From positions 854,501 through 918,500 of the forward strand of contig CALYLW010000130.1 in the NCBI GenBank assembly GCA_944989445.1: 64,000 bases of DNA, written 5' to 3'. Within the stretch, counting starts at the first letter, position 1. Each line of letters begins with the position of its first letter. Positions 51,685 through 63,885 of the stretch are shown piece after piece. Source of the stretch: Ampullaceana balthica. Lineage: Eukaryota; Mollusca; Gastropoda; Lymnaeidae. The notes beneath the pieces were generated by a model that did no database searches, was not told the DNA's origin, and saw only the letters and a list, made by a program, of their open reading frames with translations. A program made the position numbers and the translations under genes.

Positions 51685-53571
51685 TACATAAATGACGCAA
51701 TTTTGACCGATTTCCCCCCCCCCTCCCCCCCCCCTCGTCACGCGTCGTCACAAAAAGTTAGACCCCCTCTAATAATACGTCACAAAGCTTTGAAACCCCC
51801 CCCCTCCCCCCAAAAAAAACAACAAAAAAACAAAACAAATTATTTTCTATTTGAAAATTAGTATGTTTCAAATTACTTTTTTGTCATTTGGTTATTTTTT
51901 TTAGTGTATGTCTACATTGTAATATCGTAATGGGCGTGAAGCTATGTAAAACGGCATTAAATAAATTGTAAGCCAGTGCTTCTCAAACTTGTTCGTATTA
52001 GACGACCGGCAGGTATTATTTTTAATGCATTTCACCAGATACCGGTGCATTCGTTTCCCGTTTTGACGTGATTATCCCTGTACTGACGTGATAGCAAAAT
52101 GAGCCCCTACATGGCTTAAAGCCCAATAAGATTAAGTATGATTTCAGCTTGTTTTATATAATATATATTTTTTAAAAAAATTGTCTAGTTGCCAAGGCAT
52201 AGCAAGACAGCTAACGAACAATGCAGCGGTAATGTAAAAAAACCATTTGATGTGATTAACCTTCGCGATTAAGCTCGCGAATAATAATAATAATAAATTT
52301 ATAATTTATATAGCGCTGTATCCCAGTAAGGAACTGACTGTGTGGCTATTGATATTACAAGGATCATTTAATTTTTGATAAACCAAGGATATATAGATAC
52401 AAGACGATTCCTCAAATTGATTTCGAACTTGACAGTTTTCCTGCTATGTATATGCACATCAAAGGCATTTGATCTAAAATTACCACATTGATATCAAATC
52501 TCATGTTTTCTAACAATTATTTGGTATTCGCTGGAAGAGGAATATGGCGAGTACTGTACGAACCCCACATTTGTACAGGAAAGTAGGGTGTCATCTTGTG
52601 CGTAATACAGTAATACTGCAAGTTGAAGACTGAAAAATAATATGACATTAATAAAATATCCAATATTATCATAACTTTTTACTCCGAAGCTCACGAGTTT
52701 GTTTGTTTGTTTGTTAATTTTTTTTGTATTTTTTGGTTGTATGGACGAGGAGGCGTGTTTAAATTGTTGCATTCTCTTGTGGAATTTATAAAATAATGAA
52801 AAATACATGGCTACCGCTATCGGGCGGTTTGCTCAGCGGGTAAAAAGGGAACTCTTGGCGTTTGACCAAAAACCAATCGAACAATTATATCAAACTTAAA
52901 ACGTTTATAATTGTATCAAATAAATTCCCTCCCCCCTCCCCAAAAAAAAAGACAACATTTTTTAAATAAAAATTGATATTCCGTGTCGTTTTGACTTAAA
53001 ATATCTATACATAATCCTATTCAGATCATTTTTAGACACTTGTCATGCTGTAAAACTCACTAGTTGCATTTTCGTGTGCTAACGACGCTCCTCCAAATCC
53101 CCGAGTCATGTGAGCAGGACTTCGAGTCTGGGGGTTGGGGGGGGGGTAACGCACACAGAAACTTGTATATTTTGGGGGAACGGGCAAAAAAGTTCGTCCA
53201 CTACAGCCGTGAGAGAACCAAACGGTGCGGCGGTGACATCACAAATGCTTTGATGTCAACATCAAACGAGAAGGGTAACAATTTCATACATTCTCATGAG
53301 TTCTCAAACTTAAGGATTATAATTAGATTTAACTTTCATTTCTTGATAACTTAAGCCGACCGGCGTCTGATGGCCTACCTACCGACCGTCAATTTAAGAA
53401 GCACTGATTTAATTACGTGACCAAATATTTCAGTGGCAGTTTTTCTTTTAAGGTACCCTTTTGATGTGACGTCACATTTCTTCAATCCCCTCCCTCCCCC
53501 TCGTCACGCATCGTCACAAAAGTGTGACCCCCCTCCCCCCTAGGTGCATGACGTCATTTATGGATGGCCCC
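51685..53571. mobile_element. MITE of the GGGGCCGTCCAT family, split by a hAT
   Basis: 51685-51973 matches the left two thirds of 885-1306 (ATGACGCAATTTTGACCGAT, GAAGCTATGTAAAACG); 53430-53571 matches the right part, ending TTTATGGATGGCCCCT. The outermost left bases are lost. An element of 1433 bp lies between. Confidence 0.75.
51974..53406. mobile_element. Innermost hAT-like insertion
   Basis: Ends CAGTGCTTCTCAAACTTG and TTAAGAAGCACTG, 10-bp inverted termini. The host duplication is not clear. No transposase. Contains an ATA-trinucleotide run and a TATATAGCGCTGTATCCCAG segment like the retroposon end near 48430. Confidence 0.65.
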
Positions 53572-53727
53572 TTATTAATAATTAATTATTTATTAATAAA
53601 AAAACTTTTAAAATATTATAAATATTTTCTTTAATTTTAATCGAATTTTTATAGATTAAAATGATTTTAATCGATACAATTTTTTAACGATTGATCGAGA
53701 AATTAATCGTTAATTTCCGCAGCCCTA

Positions 53728-55635
53728 TTATTAATATATTATATTATGCCGGGTAACTTCGAGCCTAAACATCTTAATAAATTTGGATAAATCAAGTGGT
53801 TCTTGAATTCATCAATTCACTTTTTTACCCATTAGGTAAAATTTCCCTTGTTTGACAATGACATGTGAGATACTTTAATACTCTAATACCCTAATTTAAA
53901 GGGGAAATTTCAAAGTCCAGGTTTAGCTGGCGTACGAAAATCATATCTGACTTTTAATTTTTGTAACTGCCAAAACCTCACACGAATTTCTACAGTAACC
54001 CCATCTTATGAAGAATACAACTTTTCCCTCAACTGCTTTTTTTTAAATTTTAATATTTTTTAAATATTTTTTAAAATTATTTTTAAATATTTTTTTTTAA
54101 AAATACAAAACATGACTACATATTGGCTTTAATCGCGAAAAATTTGCTTTTTTCTAACTTGAATGGAAGTGGAAGATTCAAATAAAATGTTACAGTCTCC
54201 ATTTAAAATTTTAGCAAAGTCAAAGCATACTTTAAGTATTCAATTTTAATAGTTTCTCTTTGAGTAGCCACTGCAGAACATTTTATTAGCACCATACGTT
54301 TATTAAAAAGTGTCAGGCGTCATGGACTTCTTGAAATACCTGCTTCCAAATATTACATGTTTCCAAATAGTACATGTTTCCAAATAGTACATGTTTCCAA
54401 ATATTACATGTTTTCAAATGTCAAAAAAAAATATTTAATAACAATAATAAAATAAATATTTTAAAAAAATCAATAATAGAAAATTTATTTTAAAAAAACA
54501 ATCAAAGACAACAACAACAAATAGTTCATTGTGACTAGCAAAGTTCCTGCGTCTGTTCGTGTGTTAAGCTTTTCGTCTGTCTCTGTCAGTTTGTCTATAC
54601 CTTTCAAAATAACTTCTGAGCGGCTCACTGGTATATTCACTAATTTGTATCCTGAAGTCTGTTTTATACCTTGCCTGTAGCATCAATTCAATTTTTTTTC
54701 CTATGGTGTGTGAACATGTAAAAGAATGCGTAACAACGTTCTAGTGAGGCAAAAATAGTTTTGTTGTAAGGTCCGTGTCTAACTTGGAAAAATAAATATT
54801 AACATGTTGGACACTCTCAATCTCGCTGTTCTTAGGGTAATCCCCAATTTCCACCTGTTTAAATTAATTATCTCCATGTAATATGTCTTTGAAATGTTAT
54901 TAGTTGTTTTTGGATTGTAACGGATACCACGATTTTCACTTATACAGATGTGAGGCTGACACACTCGAATCAATTATAGGTACAAGCATGTCAGTGTCAT
55001 GTTCTTATACTACTTGGGTATTTAGTTCATTAGCATTAGTCTATTAGAACTTGAAGTTTTGGCTTTAGAAACGTTCACATATTTTAAAATAGTTCCTTTA
55101 TTTATTTGATTAATTTTTACCTTAGATTTGCTCTTATTTTTTATTAAACACTATTTTAACTATTTTCATTTTAGAAGCTAATTAAAACGACGAATATGCC
55201 GCCCCAAACAAAATGCCGCCCGGACCATTCGATTGGGTCTTATTTGAAATTGATAGGTACTGTTATTTTTGCCTTTACAACTGGAGCAATTGTAAAATTT
55301 GACCAATCAGTCAAAGTTACTATCAGTGTCAAAATTTCATAATACTTAAACCTCTTAGGTTTCAGTTCAGTAGCATAAGTATCAGAAGAATTTATATTTA
55401 AAATGGAGTTTTAAATTTTAGTAGATGAAACGTTTACATATTTTACGATAGTTTCTTTCCCTCTTTTTTTTCAATTTCTCATTTGGTTTTTTATTTTATT
55501 TTATTTTGATTAAAAAAACTCAACTTTTTAATAAAATTTTTCTTTGAAGCAAATGAATTATTAGAAATTTTCCGCCCCTTATAATGTGCCGCTCGGGGCA
55601 TTTGTGCCCCTGGCCCCCCACTCGCTAAGCAACTG
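53728..55635. other. AT-rich, no gene seen
   Basis: 54346-54415 has four copies of TTCCAAATA(T/G)TACATG. Otherwise AT-rich with long A and T runs, without exons. Confidence 0.45.
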
Positions 55636-55954
55636 CAAGGAATTGACCTTCTAATAAAGGTAATGGTTAAGTTCTCGCATCCATTAATTTAAAAAAAAAT
55701 TATTCCCGTTAAAATAGTTAAATTATGAAATCAGGAAAACATGAATTAAACATAAAACATTGCCGCAGGAAATGTTATTGTTTTTTTAATTGGATTTTAA
55801 AAAATCATTTCAAAACAATGACAAATATAGCTTTAATACAAGCTAGAAAAATGACGTAGAATTAGAACAATTTTATGTAGAAATGTAAACAAATTTCAAT
55901 AGAACTAGAACAATGTCAATGAAAGATTCGAGAGATGTGAATGTTAAAAATTAT

Positions 55955-56205
55955 GTTAATTGCGATCTAGACTCTAGACAATAGTGATCTAGACAGTAGG
56001 GATCTAGACAATAGGGGTCTAAACAATGGGGATCTAGACTATAGGGATCTAGACAAAAGGGGTCTAGATAATAGGGATCTAGACAATAGGGATCTAGACA
56101 ATAGGGATATAGACAATAGGAATCTAGACAATAGGGATCTAGACAATAGGATTTAGACAAAAGGGATATATACAATAGCGATCTAGACAACAAGGATCTA
56201 GACAA
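55955..56205. repeat. 15-bp GATCTAGACAATAGG array in the 3' flank of the membrane-protein gene
   Basis: About 16 units of GATCTAGACAATAGG with variants, starting about 45 bp after the stop codon of the minus-strand gene at 56250, so likely within its 3' UTR. LDPYCLDPYC frames are artefacts. Confidence 0.9.
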
Positions 56206-56249
56206 TGCAGATCTAGCATCACACACACGAAGACTCACAGGCCAACAGT

Positions 56250-57794
56250 TCACTGCACCACGTTGTGAAGAGAGGTCAGCTCCCCCATAGAAACATAAAC
56301 ACCCACCACGCCACTGCCTGCTCCCCAACTACCGATCTCCGACGCCCTTGTTCCAAAAGTCTGTCCACTGACCTCTCCCAACTGACTCTCCCCATCCTCT
56401 GATCCATCTTCACCTCCAACCCTCACCTCCGCATCCCGTCCGATACGGTCAATGTTCTCCAAGAACTCGTTGATATATTTGCAATGGTCTTCGCTGAGTT
56501 CCGCCAGAGCGTCTTTGACCGCGTCACATGTGTTGCACTCGGCACACGAAGACCTATTCTTAGAGCCTGTCAGGGTCAATGTCTTAGCTTCAAGATTGTA
56601 CGGGGAATCCCCAAGAAGCGCTCTCAGTTTATTGGCGACCAGCCCCATGGTCAGTAGACTTTCAACAGTTTCAGTTTTAAAGGGACCACATTTCTTAGCG
56701 TGTTTGATCTCAAGTGCGTTGTTGTCATGGACGCCAGGGGTGTTCTCAAAGTGAGATATAACGCACGCGTCAGACGAAGGTGACGTTTTGGTGCTGCTTC
56801 CGGTGACACGTTGAAAATATTGACGTCTCTCGGCTGAGGATGCCGAATGTTCGACCGATGACGGAAAGTCGTGGGCGGCGACACCTGCTTTGTTGCCATT
56901 CACAGGCGCCTCCTCCGAACTCTCAGAGGAGGATCTTCCGGCAAAGAAGTTTTCCCTCGCCGCTCTGATGGTTAACTTCGCACCGGCGGGAGAAGACGCT
57001 TTGGTTTCATCGTTGACTGGACTCTCGGAGCAGGCGCTTTGACCGCTGACGAAACCTCTCGCTGGCACGTCTGAGTCATCCCACTGGGTGGCCATGGATG
57101 TCACGTGCACGCGGCGTTCACGAAACTTGGGGAGGTCATCGCAGCTCTCATACGCCACCAGCAGGTCGGACGGCTTCAAGTTGGCTCTGGTGAGGATACC
57201 TGACAGCGTCGTCACCACAAATGGCCTCCCTTTCAACGAGGAGCGCCCCTGCCACGAGGACAACGTCATGGGCGTCACCTCGTTCCAGCTTGACGGGTCT
57301 GCGGGCGTGGGTTCGTTTTGTCCAAACTGGAAGGCATTCCTTGCATCTTGACCGTCTGGGTCATGTCCGACCCGTGTCATCGGGGGTGAGCTTCTGTACT
57401 TAAACATGTCCATGAGTCTGGAGGCCAGTTTCCTTGGCGAGGACTGACCCACGTCAGATGCTGTCTCCGTTGTTGACGCGATGCCGGGCGGGGGGAGCAA
57501 GTCCCTGGATGGTATGGACGGGCTGGCCACTCGCTGGCCGTGGATGTTGTAGAACTTGAGACTGCGGCGGCGCTGCTGTAAAAATTGCCGGTGGTGTATC
57601 GCGAAGGATATCATCAGGAAGGTCACCATGGTGACGCCGACCGTCACCGGAAGGAGCCAAGGAGCCATGATGTTTGGCCCGTTGGAAACTGCTGCAGCTG
57701 CTCTGGTAATGTTTGCACGAACGAGAACAACGGATAATTCTGACATCATGATATGGGAACGTGCTGACGTCAGATCACATATAAAAACCTTCAA
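56250..57794 (-). CDS. Unrecognised single-pass membrane protein, 514 codons
   Basis: A long single minus-strand frame to TGA at 56250-56252; high complexity, GC-rich, by far the longest non-repetitive frame here. One clear hydrophobic segment, WLLPVTVGVTMVTFLMISFA (about 45-64), is followed by basic QRRRSLKFY, which predicts the long C-terminal part inside the cell. The tail is Ser/Pro/Glu-rich, with SSSESSEEAPVNG, a CAECNTCDAV cysteine cluster and acidic GGEDGSEDGESQLGE. Start uncertain: M1, M16/17 or M43 (57668) are possible, or an acceptor at AACATTACCAG could join an upstream exon. No family recognised; probably a lineage-specific receptor-tail-like protein. Confidence 0.75.
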   Translation of the reverse strand: MKVFICDLTSARSHIMMSELSVVLVRANITRAAAAVSNGPNIMAPWLLPVTVGVTMVTFLMISFAIHHRQFLQQRRRSLKFYNIHGQRVASPSIPSRDLLPPPGIASTTETASDVGQSSPRKLASRLMDMFKYRSSPPMTRVGHDPDGQDARNAFQFGQNEPTPADPSSWNEVTPMTLSSWQGRSSLKGRPFVVTTLSGILTRANLKPSDLLVAYESCDDLPKFRERRVHVTSMATQWDDSDVPARGFVSGQSACSESPVNDETKASSPAGAKLTIRAARENFFAGRSSSESSEEAPVNGNKAGVAAHDFPSSVEHSASSAERRQYFQRVTGSSTKTSPSSDACVISHFENTPGVHDNNALEIKHAKKCGPFKTETVESLLTMGLVANKLRALLGDSPYNLEAKTLTLTGSKNRSSCAECNTCDAVKDALAELSEDHCKYINEFLENIDRIGRDAEVRVGGEDGSEDGESQLGEVSGQTFGTRASEIGSWGAGSGVVGVYVSMGELTSLHNVVQ

Positions 57795-58009
57795 GTGTGA
57801 TGATAAAACAAGTTAAAACAAGTTAGTGACGTCATCGATTTCATGTTTATTATTTTGGGCGATAAATGTAACATTTTGACTTGTAAGGAAATCATTCCAC
57901 GCCAAAATAAATATTCTTTAACACTTGTGTTATGTAAGTGTAAGCCTTGGGAATAAAATATAGAGATAATGATCCCATAGCGATTTTTGAGATGACTCAG
58001 TCAAATAAG
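57795..58009. other. Upstream flank of the membrane-protein gene
   Basis: AT-rich, no TATA-like element I would defend. Bounded by the 18-bp array. Confidence 0.3.
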
Positions 58010-58722
58010 ATGGTGTAGTCCAATAAGATGGTTTAGTCCAATAAGATGGTGTAGCCCAATAAGATGGTGTAGTCCAATAAGATGGTGTAGTCCAATAAGA
58101 TGGTGTAGTCCAATAAGATGGTGTAGTCCAATAAGATGGTGTAGCCCAATAAGATGGTGTAGCCCAATAAGATGGTGTAGTCCAATAAGATGGTGTAGCC
58201 CAATAAGATGGTGTAGTCCAATAAGATGGTGTAGCCCAATAAGATGGTGTAGTCCAATAAGATGGTGTAGTCCAATAAGATGGTGTAGTCCAATAAGATG
58301 GTGTAGTCCAATAAGATGGTGTAGTCCAATAAGATGGTGTAGTCCAATAAGATGTGTAGTCCAATAAGATGGTGTAGCCCAATAAGATGGTGTAGCCCAA
58401 TAAGATGGTGTAGTCCAATAAGATGGTGTAGCCCAATAAGATGGTGTAGTCCAATAAGATGGTGTAGCCCAATAAGATGGTGTAGCCCAATAAGATGGTG
58501 TAGCCCAATAAGATGGTGTAGTCCAATAAGATGGTGTAGCCCAATAAGATGGTGTAGTCCAATAAGATGGTGTAGTCAAATAAGATGGTGTAGTTAAATA
58601 AGATGGTGTAGTCAAATAAGATGGTGTAGTCAAATAAGATGGTGTAGTCCAATAAGATGGTGTAGTCAAATAAGATGGTGTAGTCCAATAAGATGGTGTA
58701 GTCCAATAAGATGGTGTAGATG
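58010..58722. repeat. 18-bp AATAAGATGGTGTAGTCC minisatellite
   Basis: About 39 copies, variants CC/AA/CCC. One unit at 58350-58366 has lost a base, shifting the frame of the artefactual SYWTTP and TILLDY open frames. Confidence 0.97.
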
Positions 58723-58954
58723 AGTCATGCGAGTCAGATCCAACCAATTAATAACGTTCCGTGTTTCTTTAAACCTCGGAGTCTTGAACTGACCAGCAAC
58801 TCGAATCAGACTCTGACTGTGCGTCACTCTAGACGGGCCTCGTGCTCATAAATTAAATAAGATGAGAGTTTTGTGCGTCATCTTGGCTAGGTTGTTACGT
58901 CACAGTCAAGCTGGTTCTTAGGAGAAACACAAACAGAAGTAAATTTATTATTGT

Positions 58955-59180
58955 GCCACTGTCACTCATCTGTCACAGTCACTCATCAGCCACTGTCACT
59001 CACTCATCTATCGCTGTCACTCATCTGTCACTGTGACACATTTGCCACTGTCACTCATTCATATGCCACTGTCAATCATCTGTCACTCATCTGCCACTGT
59101 TACTCATGTGTCGCTGTCATTTATATGCCACTGTCACTAATTTTCACTGTCACTCACCTGCCACTATTCTCTATCTTTCA
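58955..59180. repeat. CACTGTCACTCATCTGC array
   Basis: Loose tandem words TGCCACTGTCACTCATCTG. Confidence 0.85.
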
Positions 59181-59689
59181 ATATATTGTACATGCCATTC
59201 TCGCTAATCCGCGAGAATCTTGTGTCTCCTCTATGTTGTATCTTCCAGTTGTGCATATATGCCACTCAATGCCAGTAATATTATTATCTGCCTTGGAATT
59301 CCATGAAAAAGAACACTACCCTACATTACACTTGCATCTATTTGTATCTGCTTATGATATGGTTTATCTGTCACCGAGTTGTATCTGCCAGTATGCTGTA
59401 TTTGCCACTGTGTAGATTATTCCACTACCTTCCAACATTCCACCCCGATATTTCGTCCATCTATTACAACCCATAGACCGGTCCATTCCGAGAACACGGC
59501 AAAGATGTTAAATTCCGAATCTCTCGAGATAATATCAGCATGGGCGCCAGGCTTGGCTCAAGACGAGAGAGGGGACGTGGGTGGGAGGGGGGGTGAAACT
59601 TGGATGCGGTGGGGGAAGTTCGGAAATGATATATTTCATGGGATGAGAAATTGGGCCGGACAAAGGCGTAGCCATTGTTGATGGTTTGA
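59181..59689. other. No gene seen
   Basis: Unique-looking sequence with a G-rich stretch near 59575-59615; no supported exon. Confidence 0.4.
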
Positions 59690-60170
59690 CAGAGAATACT
59701 GTGCTCTTTGCAACGGAAGTAATGTTATTTGTAACGGTCATGGTGTCTTCTGTGTAAGCGAAGTTGTGTGTTCTTTGTTACGGAAGTTGTTTCCTTTGTA
59801 ATGGTATTGGTGTTCTTTGTAACGGTAGTTGTGTTATTTGTAACGGAAGTTATGTTCTTTATAAGTTGTGTTCTTTGTTACTGTTTTTGTGTCCTTTGTG
59901 ACTTTTTTTGTGTTGGTAACAGTAGTTGTTTTCTTTGTATCGGAAGTTGTTTTCTACGTAACGCCACCAAAAAACACATCATGTCAGACACACACACAAC
60001 CAAACAACACACCATGTCAGGCAAACACACACAACCAAACAACACATCATTTCAGGCACACACACACACACACAACCAAACAACACATCATGTCTAGCAC
60101 ACACACACACATCAAACAACACACCATGTCAGACACACACACAACCAAACAACACGTCATGTCAGGCACA
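59690..60170. repeat. Two adjacent arrays: TTTGTAACGGAAGTTGTGTT and ACACAACCAAACAACACATC
   Basis: 59690-59960 repeats TTCTTTGTAACGGAAGTTGT; 59975-60170 repeats CAACACATCATGTCAGGCAC with CACACA spacers. Confidence 0.85.
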
Positions 60171-60639
60171 CTTGAAATTCCCCACCATCACTGGCTGCTC
60201 CCTTGCCACTTGGCCCATCACCCTACTCAAATTAAGAGATACGCCCCTGCTTGCAAAGCTCAATCCTAAAAAGTCTCAACCGCTCTCACCCCCCCCCCTT
60301 TTCATTTCCCTGCTGTGTTTGAAATACTTCGATCTGATGTTCACTTAACAGACCACACCATAACCCCCCATCTCCCCACACTTTTCCCTCACGGGACTGT
60401 AAAGTAATTTATTCATCACTCTCCACCCCATGACCCCCTCCCCGCTGTGCAGGACATCACCCCTGCACTGTAATTTAGTTTGTGTCAGCCCCCCTCCTCT
60501 TGTGCCGTTTAGAACCAATATCAAGGGAGGTCTGTGGTAGTGTTGCGTGTTATGTGGTACATTCGACGGTACTCACGTCCTTATCTACTGTTAATATGTT
60601 GGGTTTATTTTTTCATTACCGATCCTATTATTCGATATT
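60171..60639. other. No gene seen
   Basis: C-rich unique-looking sequence; open frames are short and unsupported. Confidence 0.4.
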
Positions 60640-61290
60640 CAGTTTAATGACCACTGGGTCGCAGTTAAGTTTATTGACCACTGGGTCGTAGTTAAGTTTA
60701 TTGACCACTGGGTCGTAGTTAAATTTATTGACCACTGGGTTCGTAGTTAAATTTATTGACCACTGGGTTCGTAGTTAAGTGTATTGACCACTGGGTTCGT
60801 AGTTAAATTTATTGACCACTGGGTTCGTAGTTAAGTTTATTGACCACTGGGGTCATAGTTAAGTTTATTGACCACTGGGTTCGTAGTTAAGTTTATTGAC
60901 CACTGGGTTCGTAGTTAAGTTTATTGACCACTGGGGTCATAGTTAAGTTTATTGACCACTGGGTTCGTAGTTAAGTTTATTGACCACTGGGTTCGTAGTT
61001 AAGTTTATTGACCACTGGGGTCATAGTTAAGTTTATTGACCACTGGGGTCATAGTTAAGTTTATTGACCACTGGGTTCGTAGTTAAGTTTATTGACCACT
61101 GGGTTCGTAGTTAAGTTTATTGACCACTGGGGTCATAGTTAAGTTTATTGACCACTGGGTTCGTAGTTAAGTTTATTGACCACTGGGTTCGTAGTTAAGT
61201 TTATTGACCACTGGGGTCATAGTTAAGTTTATTGACCACTGGGTTCGTAGTTAAGTTTATTGACCACTGGGTTCGTAGTTAAGTTTATTT
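60640..61290. repeat. 28-bp AAGTTTATTGACCACTGGGT minisatellite
   Basis: About 23 copies, with variants GGGTTCGTAGTT and GGGGTCATAGTT arranged in a semi-regular higher-order order (two of the first, one of the second). Confidence 0.95.
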
Positions 61291-61299
61291 AAATTTTAA

Positions 61300-62200
61300 A
61301 CTATAATTTCTTTATATACAAGACATAACATCAAGAATTCACATTATAATACGCATCGCACGACAATCTAAAAATCCAAAATGTTAGTTATGTCTCAAAT
61401 ATATAAAGGAGTTATAGTAATAAAAAGAAAACGACTACAGTCTGCTGCTAAATTTCAGCTCGATTTGATCACGGGAAAAGGGTTATAAAAACATGTTTAG
61501 TTTAATATAATGTGCACTGCGAGACAGACTAGCAAAAACATTTACAGATCAGGAATATATTTTAAAAAAGGTAGGGTCACAATAATACGCACCGCACAGT
61601 GCTAAAGGCAAATATTAAAACGGTTTTCAATATAATCAACATACATAATTTGCAATGTATGTCACGTCTGTCTGTCCGTGACGCTACTAATTTTAGAAAG
61701 CAGCGCACCAAATTACTGCACCAAAAGTAACTCTTTTCCAACGTTCCACATAGGATTGTACAATATGAAAATAAATGAATAAAATAAGAATAAATAAAAG
61801 TTCTGTATTACATTACTTTTTATTCTGATCTGTATTTTTTCAAAATGAATAGATTTCAGCTGAAATGTATTTATTTTGAAAACTTCCGTCATTTTTGACG
61901 GGAAATACAATAGTTTATTTATAAAACGCACCGCGACACTCTAGCACAAAAATGTGCATGCTACATAGAGATACATAGAGATATCATAAACTAAAAATTA
62001 ATTAATTTAATTACAGAACATTCGATCGATCTGAAATTTTGATAGATTATTTTTATCGTAGGCACAAGTCTGCCTGCAACATTTAAGCTCGCTAGCATAC
62101 GGGGAAGTGGGCTAAAAATCGATCAAAAGTTTTTTCGGCAAACAATCAAGCAATCAAGCAGACGCCACGCGGGTTAATATAAAGTATTTAAAAATGTATA
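61300..62200. mobile_element. Helitron-like and unidentified repeat remnants
   Basis: 61680-61940 shares CTAATTTTAGAAAGCAGCGC and ATAGATTTCAGCTGAA with the Helitron at 46631-47134 but lacks both ends. 61950-62200 is the partner of 50265-50520. Confidence 0.55.
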
Positions 62201-62631
62201 GGAAAATAGTATGGATAAAGATTTGTCTAAAATTTAACAGTGCAGAGGCGTCACTAGGGCTGGTTTCATCCGGTGCAAGTTCACGGTGTCACTCCATCCT
62301 CTGAGTCTCCCAGTGCCAAATAATGGGAACAAACAGAGTTTTACACTTGGTGTCACCACTTGTGATGGTGTCACATTGTGCGGTCCGCACTCCCCGCAAC
62401 CCCCCAGTGACTCCTCTGTATCTATGAGCTTATCTAATTGAAAATGTAGGGTATTTTATTTTTAAAACCTTGCTGTTCACAATGGAAATCTCCAGGAGAA
62501 TAACTGCATTGCCAAGTCAAGCTTCGGGCCATTTTGTCTGATTTTAACAAAACCTATGACTCCCCGAAAAATATTAAAAAGCATAATAGACACCAGAAAA
62601 GATTTCTTAGACATCACAGAAGCTGGAGAAT

Positions 62632-62932
62632 GGGATATTGACAGTCACGGGGGATATTGACAGTTACGGGGGATATTGACAGTTACGGGGGGATATTGAC
62701 AGTTACGGGGGGATATTGACAGTTACGGGGGATATTGACAGTTACGGGGGGATATTGACAGTTACGGGGGGATATTGACAGTTACGGGGGGATATTGACA
62801 GTTACGGGGGGATATTGACAGTTACGGGGGGATATTGACAGTTACGGGGGGATATTGAAAGTTACGGGGGGATATTGACAGTTACGGGGGGATATTGACA
62901 GTTACGGGGGGATATCGACAGTCACGGGGAAC
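62632..62932. repeat. 20-bp GATATTGACAGTTACGGGGG minisatellite
   Basis: About 15 copies; G-runs of four to six at regular spacing could form G-quadruplexes on the plus strand. Confidence 0.95.
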
Positions 62933-62964
62933 ATAAACAATAATAATTTAATATAATTAAGAAA

Positions 62965-63885
62965 ATTATCTTATCTTATCTGTTTACAGACGCTCCTTCT
63001 ATACAGAAGATTATTGCGTCCTACGCTTATCTATGGTTTGTGTTTAGTCCTGCATTTTTATTAGAGATTTAAATGTTGATAAAGTGTTGGTTTTCCTGGA
63101 TTCTTCAGGCAACCCATTCCACGCCCGAATTCCGGGAAGAAGGAAAACTTGTATGTGTTTGTTCTTGCATACGGAATAAGAAAGGTGTTTTTATCCTTAT
63201 GTCTATCTGAGGGTTGTATTAAGTTATCTTTGTGTTGTATTTCTAAATTAGAATTAATTGCTTTATGTATGATTACTACTTTGCTCTTGGTTCTTCTATC
63301 CTCTAGTGTTTCAAGGTTTAATTATTTAACTTATGGTGTTATTCTTGTCAGTTTTGAATATTCTCCAGTAATGAATCTGGCAGCTCTTTTTTTAATTTGT
63401 TCTAGTTTATCAATGTTTTCTTTGGTGGATGGGTCCCATACAGAAGATGCATATTCTAGTACAGGTCTCACCAAAGTGAGGTAGCATTTTAGTTTTATAT
63501 CTCTATTACATTTGTTAAAGTTTCTTTTTATAAAGCCTAAGGTTTTGTTTGATTTTTTAATAACTTCATTGACATGGGGATTCCATGATAGTTTCTCATT
63601 TATTAAGACTCCTAAGTATTTTGCATCTTTAGTTTGGGTCAGTTCTTTCTCATGAATGTAATATTTTGAATTTATTTGTTTCTTTTTCTTTGTTACTCTT
63701 AACAGTTGACACTTTTCTGGGTGGAAAGACATACTCCAGTTAGTTTCCCATTTTATCAATTCATCTAAGTCTTTTTGTAAAATTGTGTAAAATCTTGTTC
63801 TGATTTAATTGTTCTATAGATTATACAATCATCAGCAAATAACCTAACTTTTGTACCTGTTGAGATGTTGTTGGGTAAATCATTT
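62965..63885 (-). mobile_element. LINE family A, RT C-terminal part and 3' end
   Basis: The best-preserved copy. Minus-strand frame 63331-63759 reads MIKWETNWSMSFHPEKCQLL, KYLGVLINEKLSWNPHVNEV, LTLVRPVLEYASSVWDPSTK and ARFITGEYS, the RT thumb region of CR1/Jockey-like elements. The 3' UTR ends in GATAA repeats (TTATC at 62970). 5' truncated near 63885. Confidence 0.88.

Larger units (their letters stand above)
51193..53727 (-). mobile_element. hAT element encoding a BED-finger transposase start
   Basis: Starts TAGGGCTGTTATCGATTAAT, ends TTAATTTCCGCAGCCCTA, with exact 8-bp target duplication TTATTAAT (51185-51192 and 53728-53735). The subterminal ATCGATTAAT repeats are typical of this hAT group. 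Contains the BED exon (51338-51577) and was later hit by a MITE. Confidence 0.85.
50808..55635. mobile_element. Possible outer hAT-like element, 4.8 kb
   Basis: CAGCGGCGTATCGTGGG at the left and CTCGCTAAGCAACTG at the right are weakly inverted. The flanks CAAAGAAT (50800-50807) and CAAGGAAT (55636-55643) match in 7 of 8. GCCGCCCGG/GGGCA-type subterminal words occur on both sides. Boundaries are less sure than for the inner elements. Confidence 0.4.

Noticed and set aside
53064..53354. 96-codon plus frame
   Set aside because: Lies inside the innermost hAT-like insertion, with G-runs and no domain; chance frame.
57930..58747. Open frames with SYWTTP or TILLDY repeats
   Set aside because: Again an 18-bp array; one lost base shifts between frames. 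Not a protein gene.
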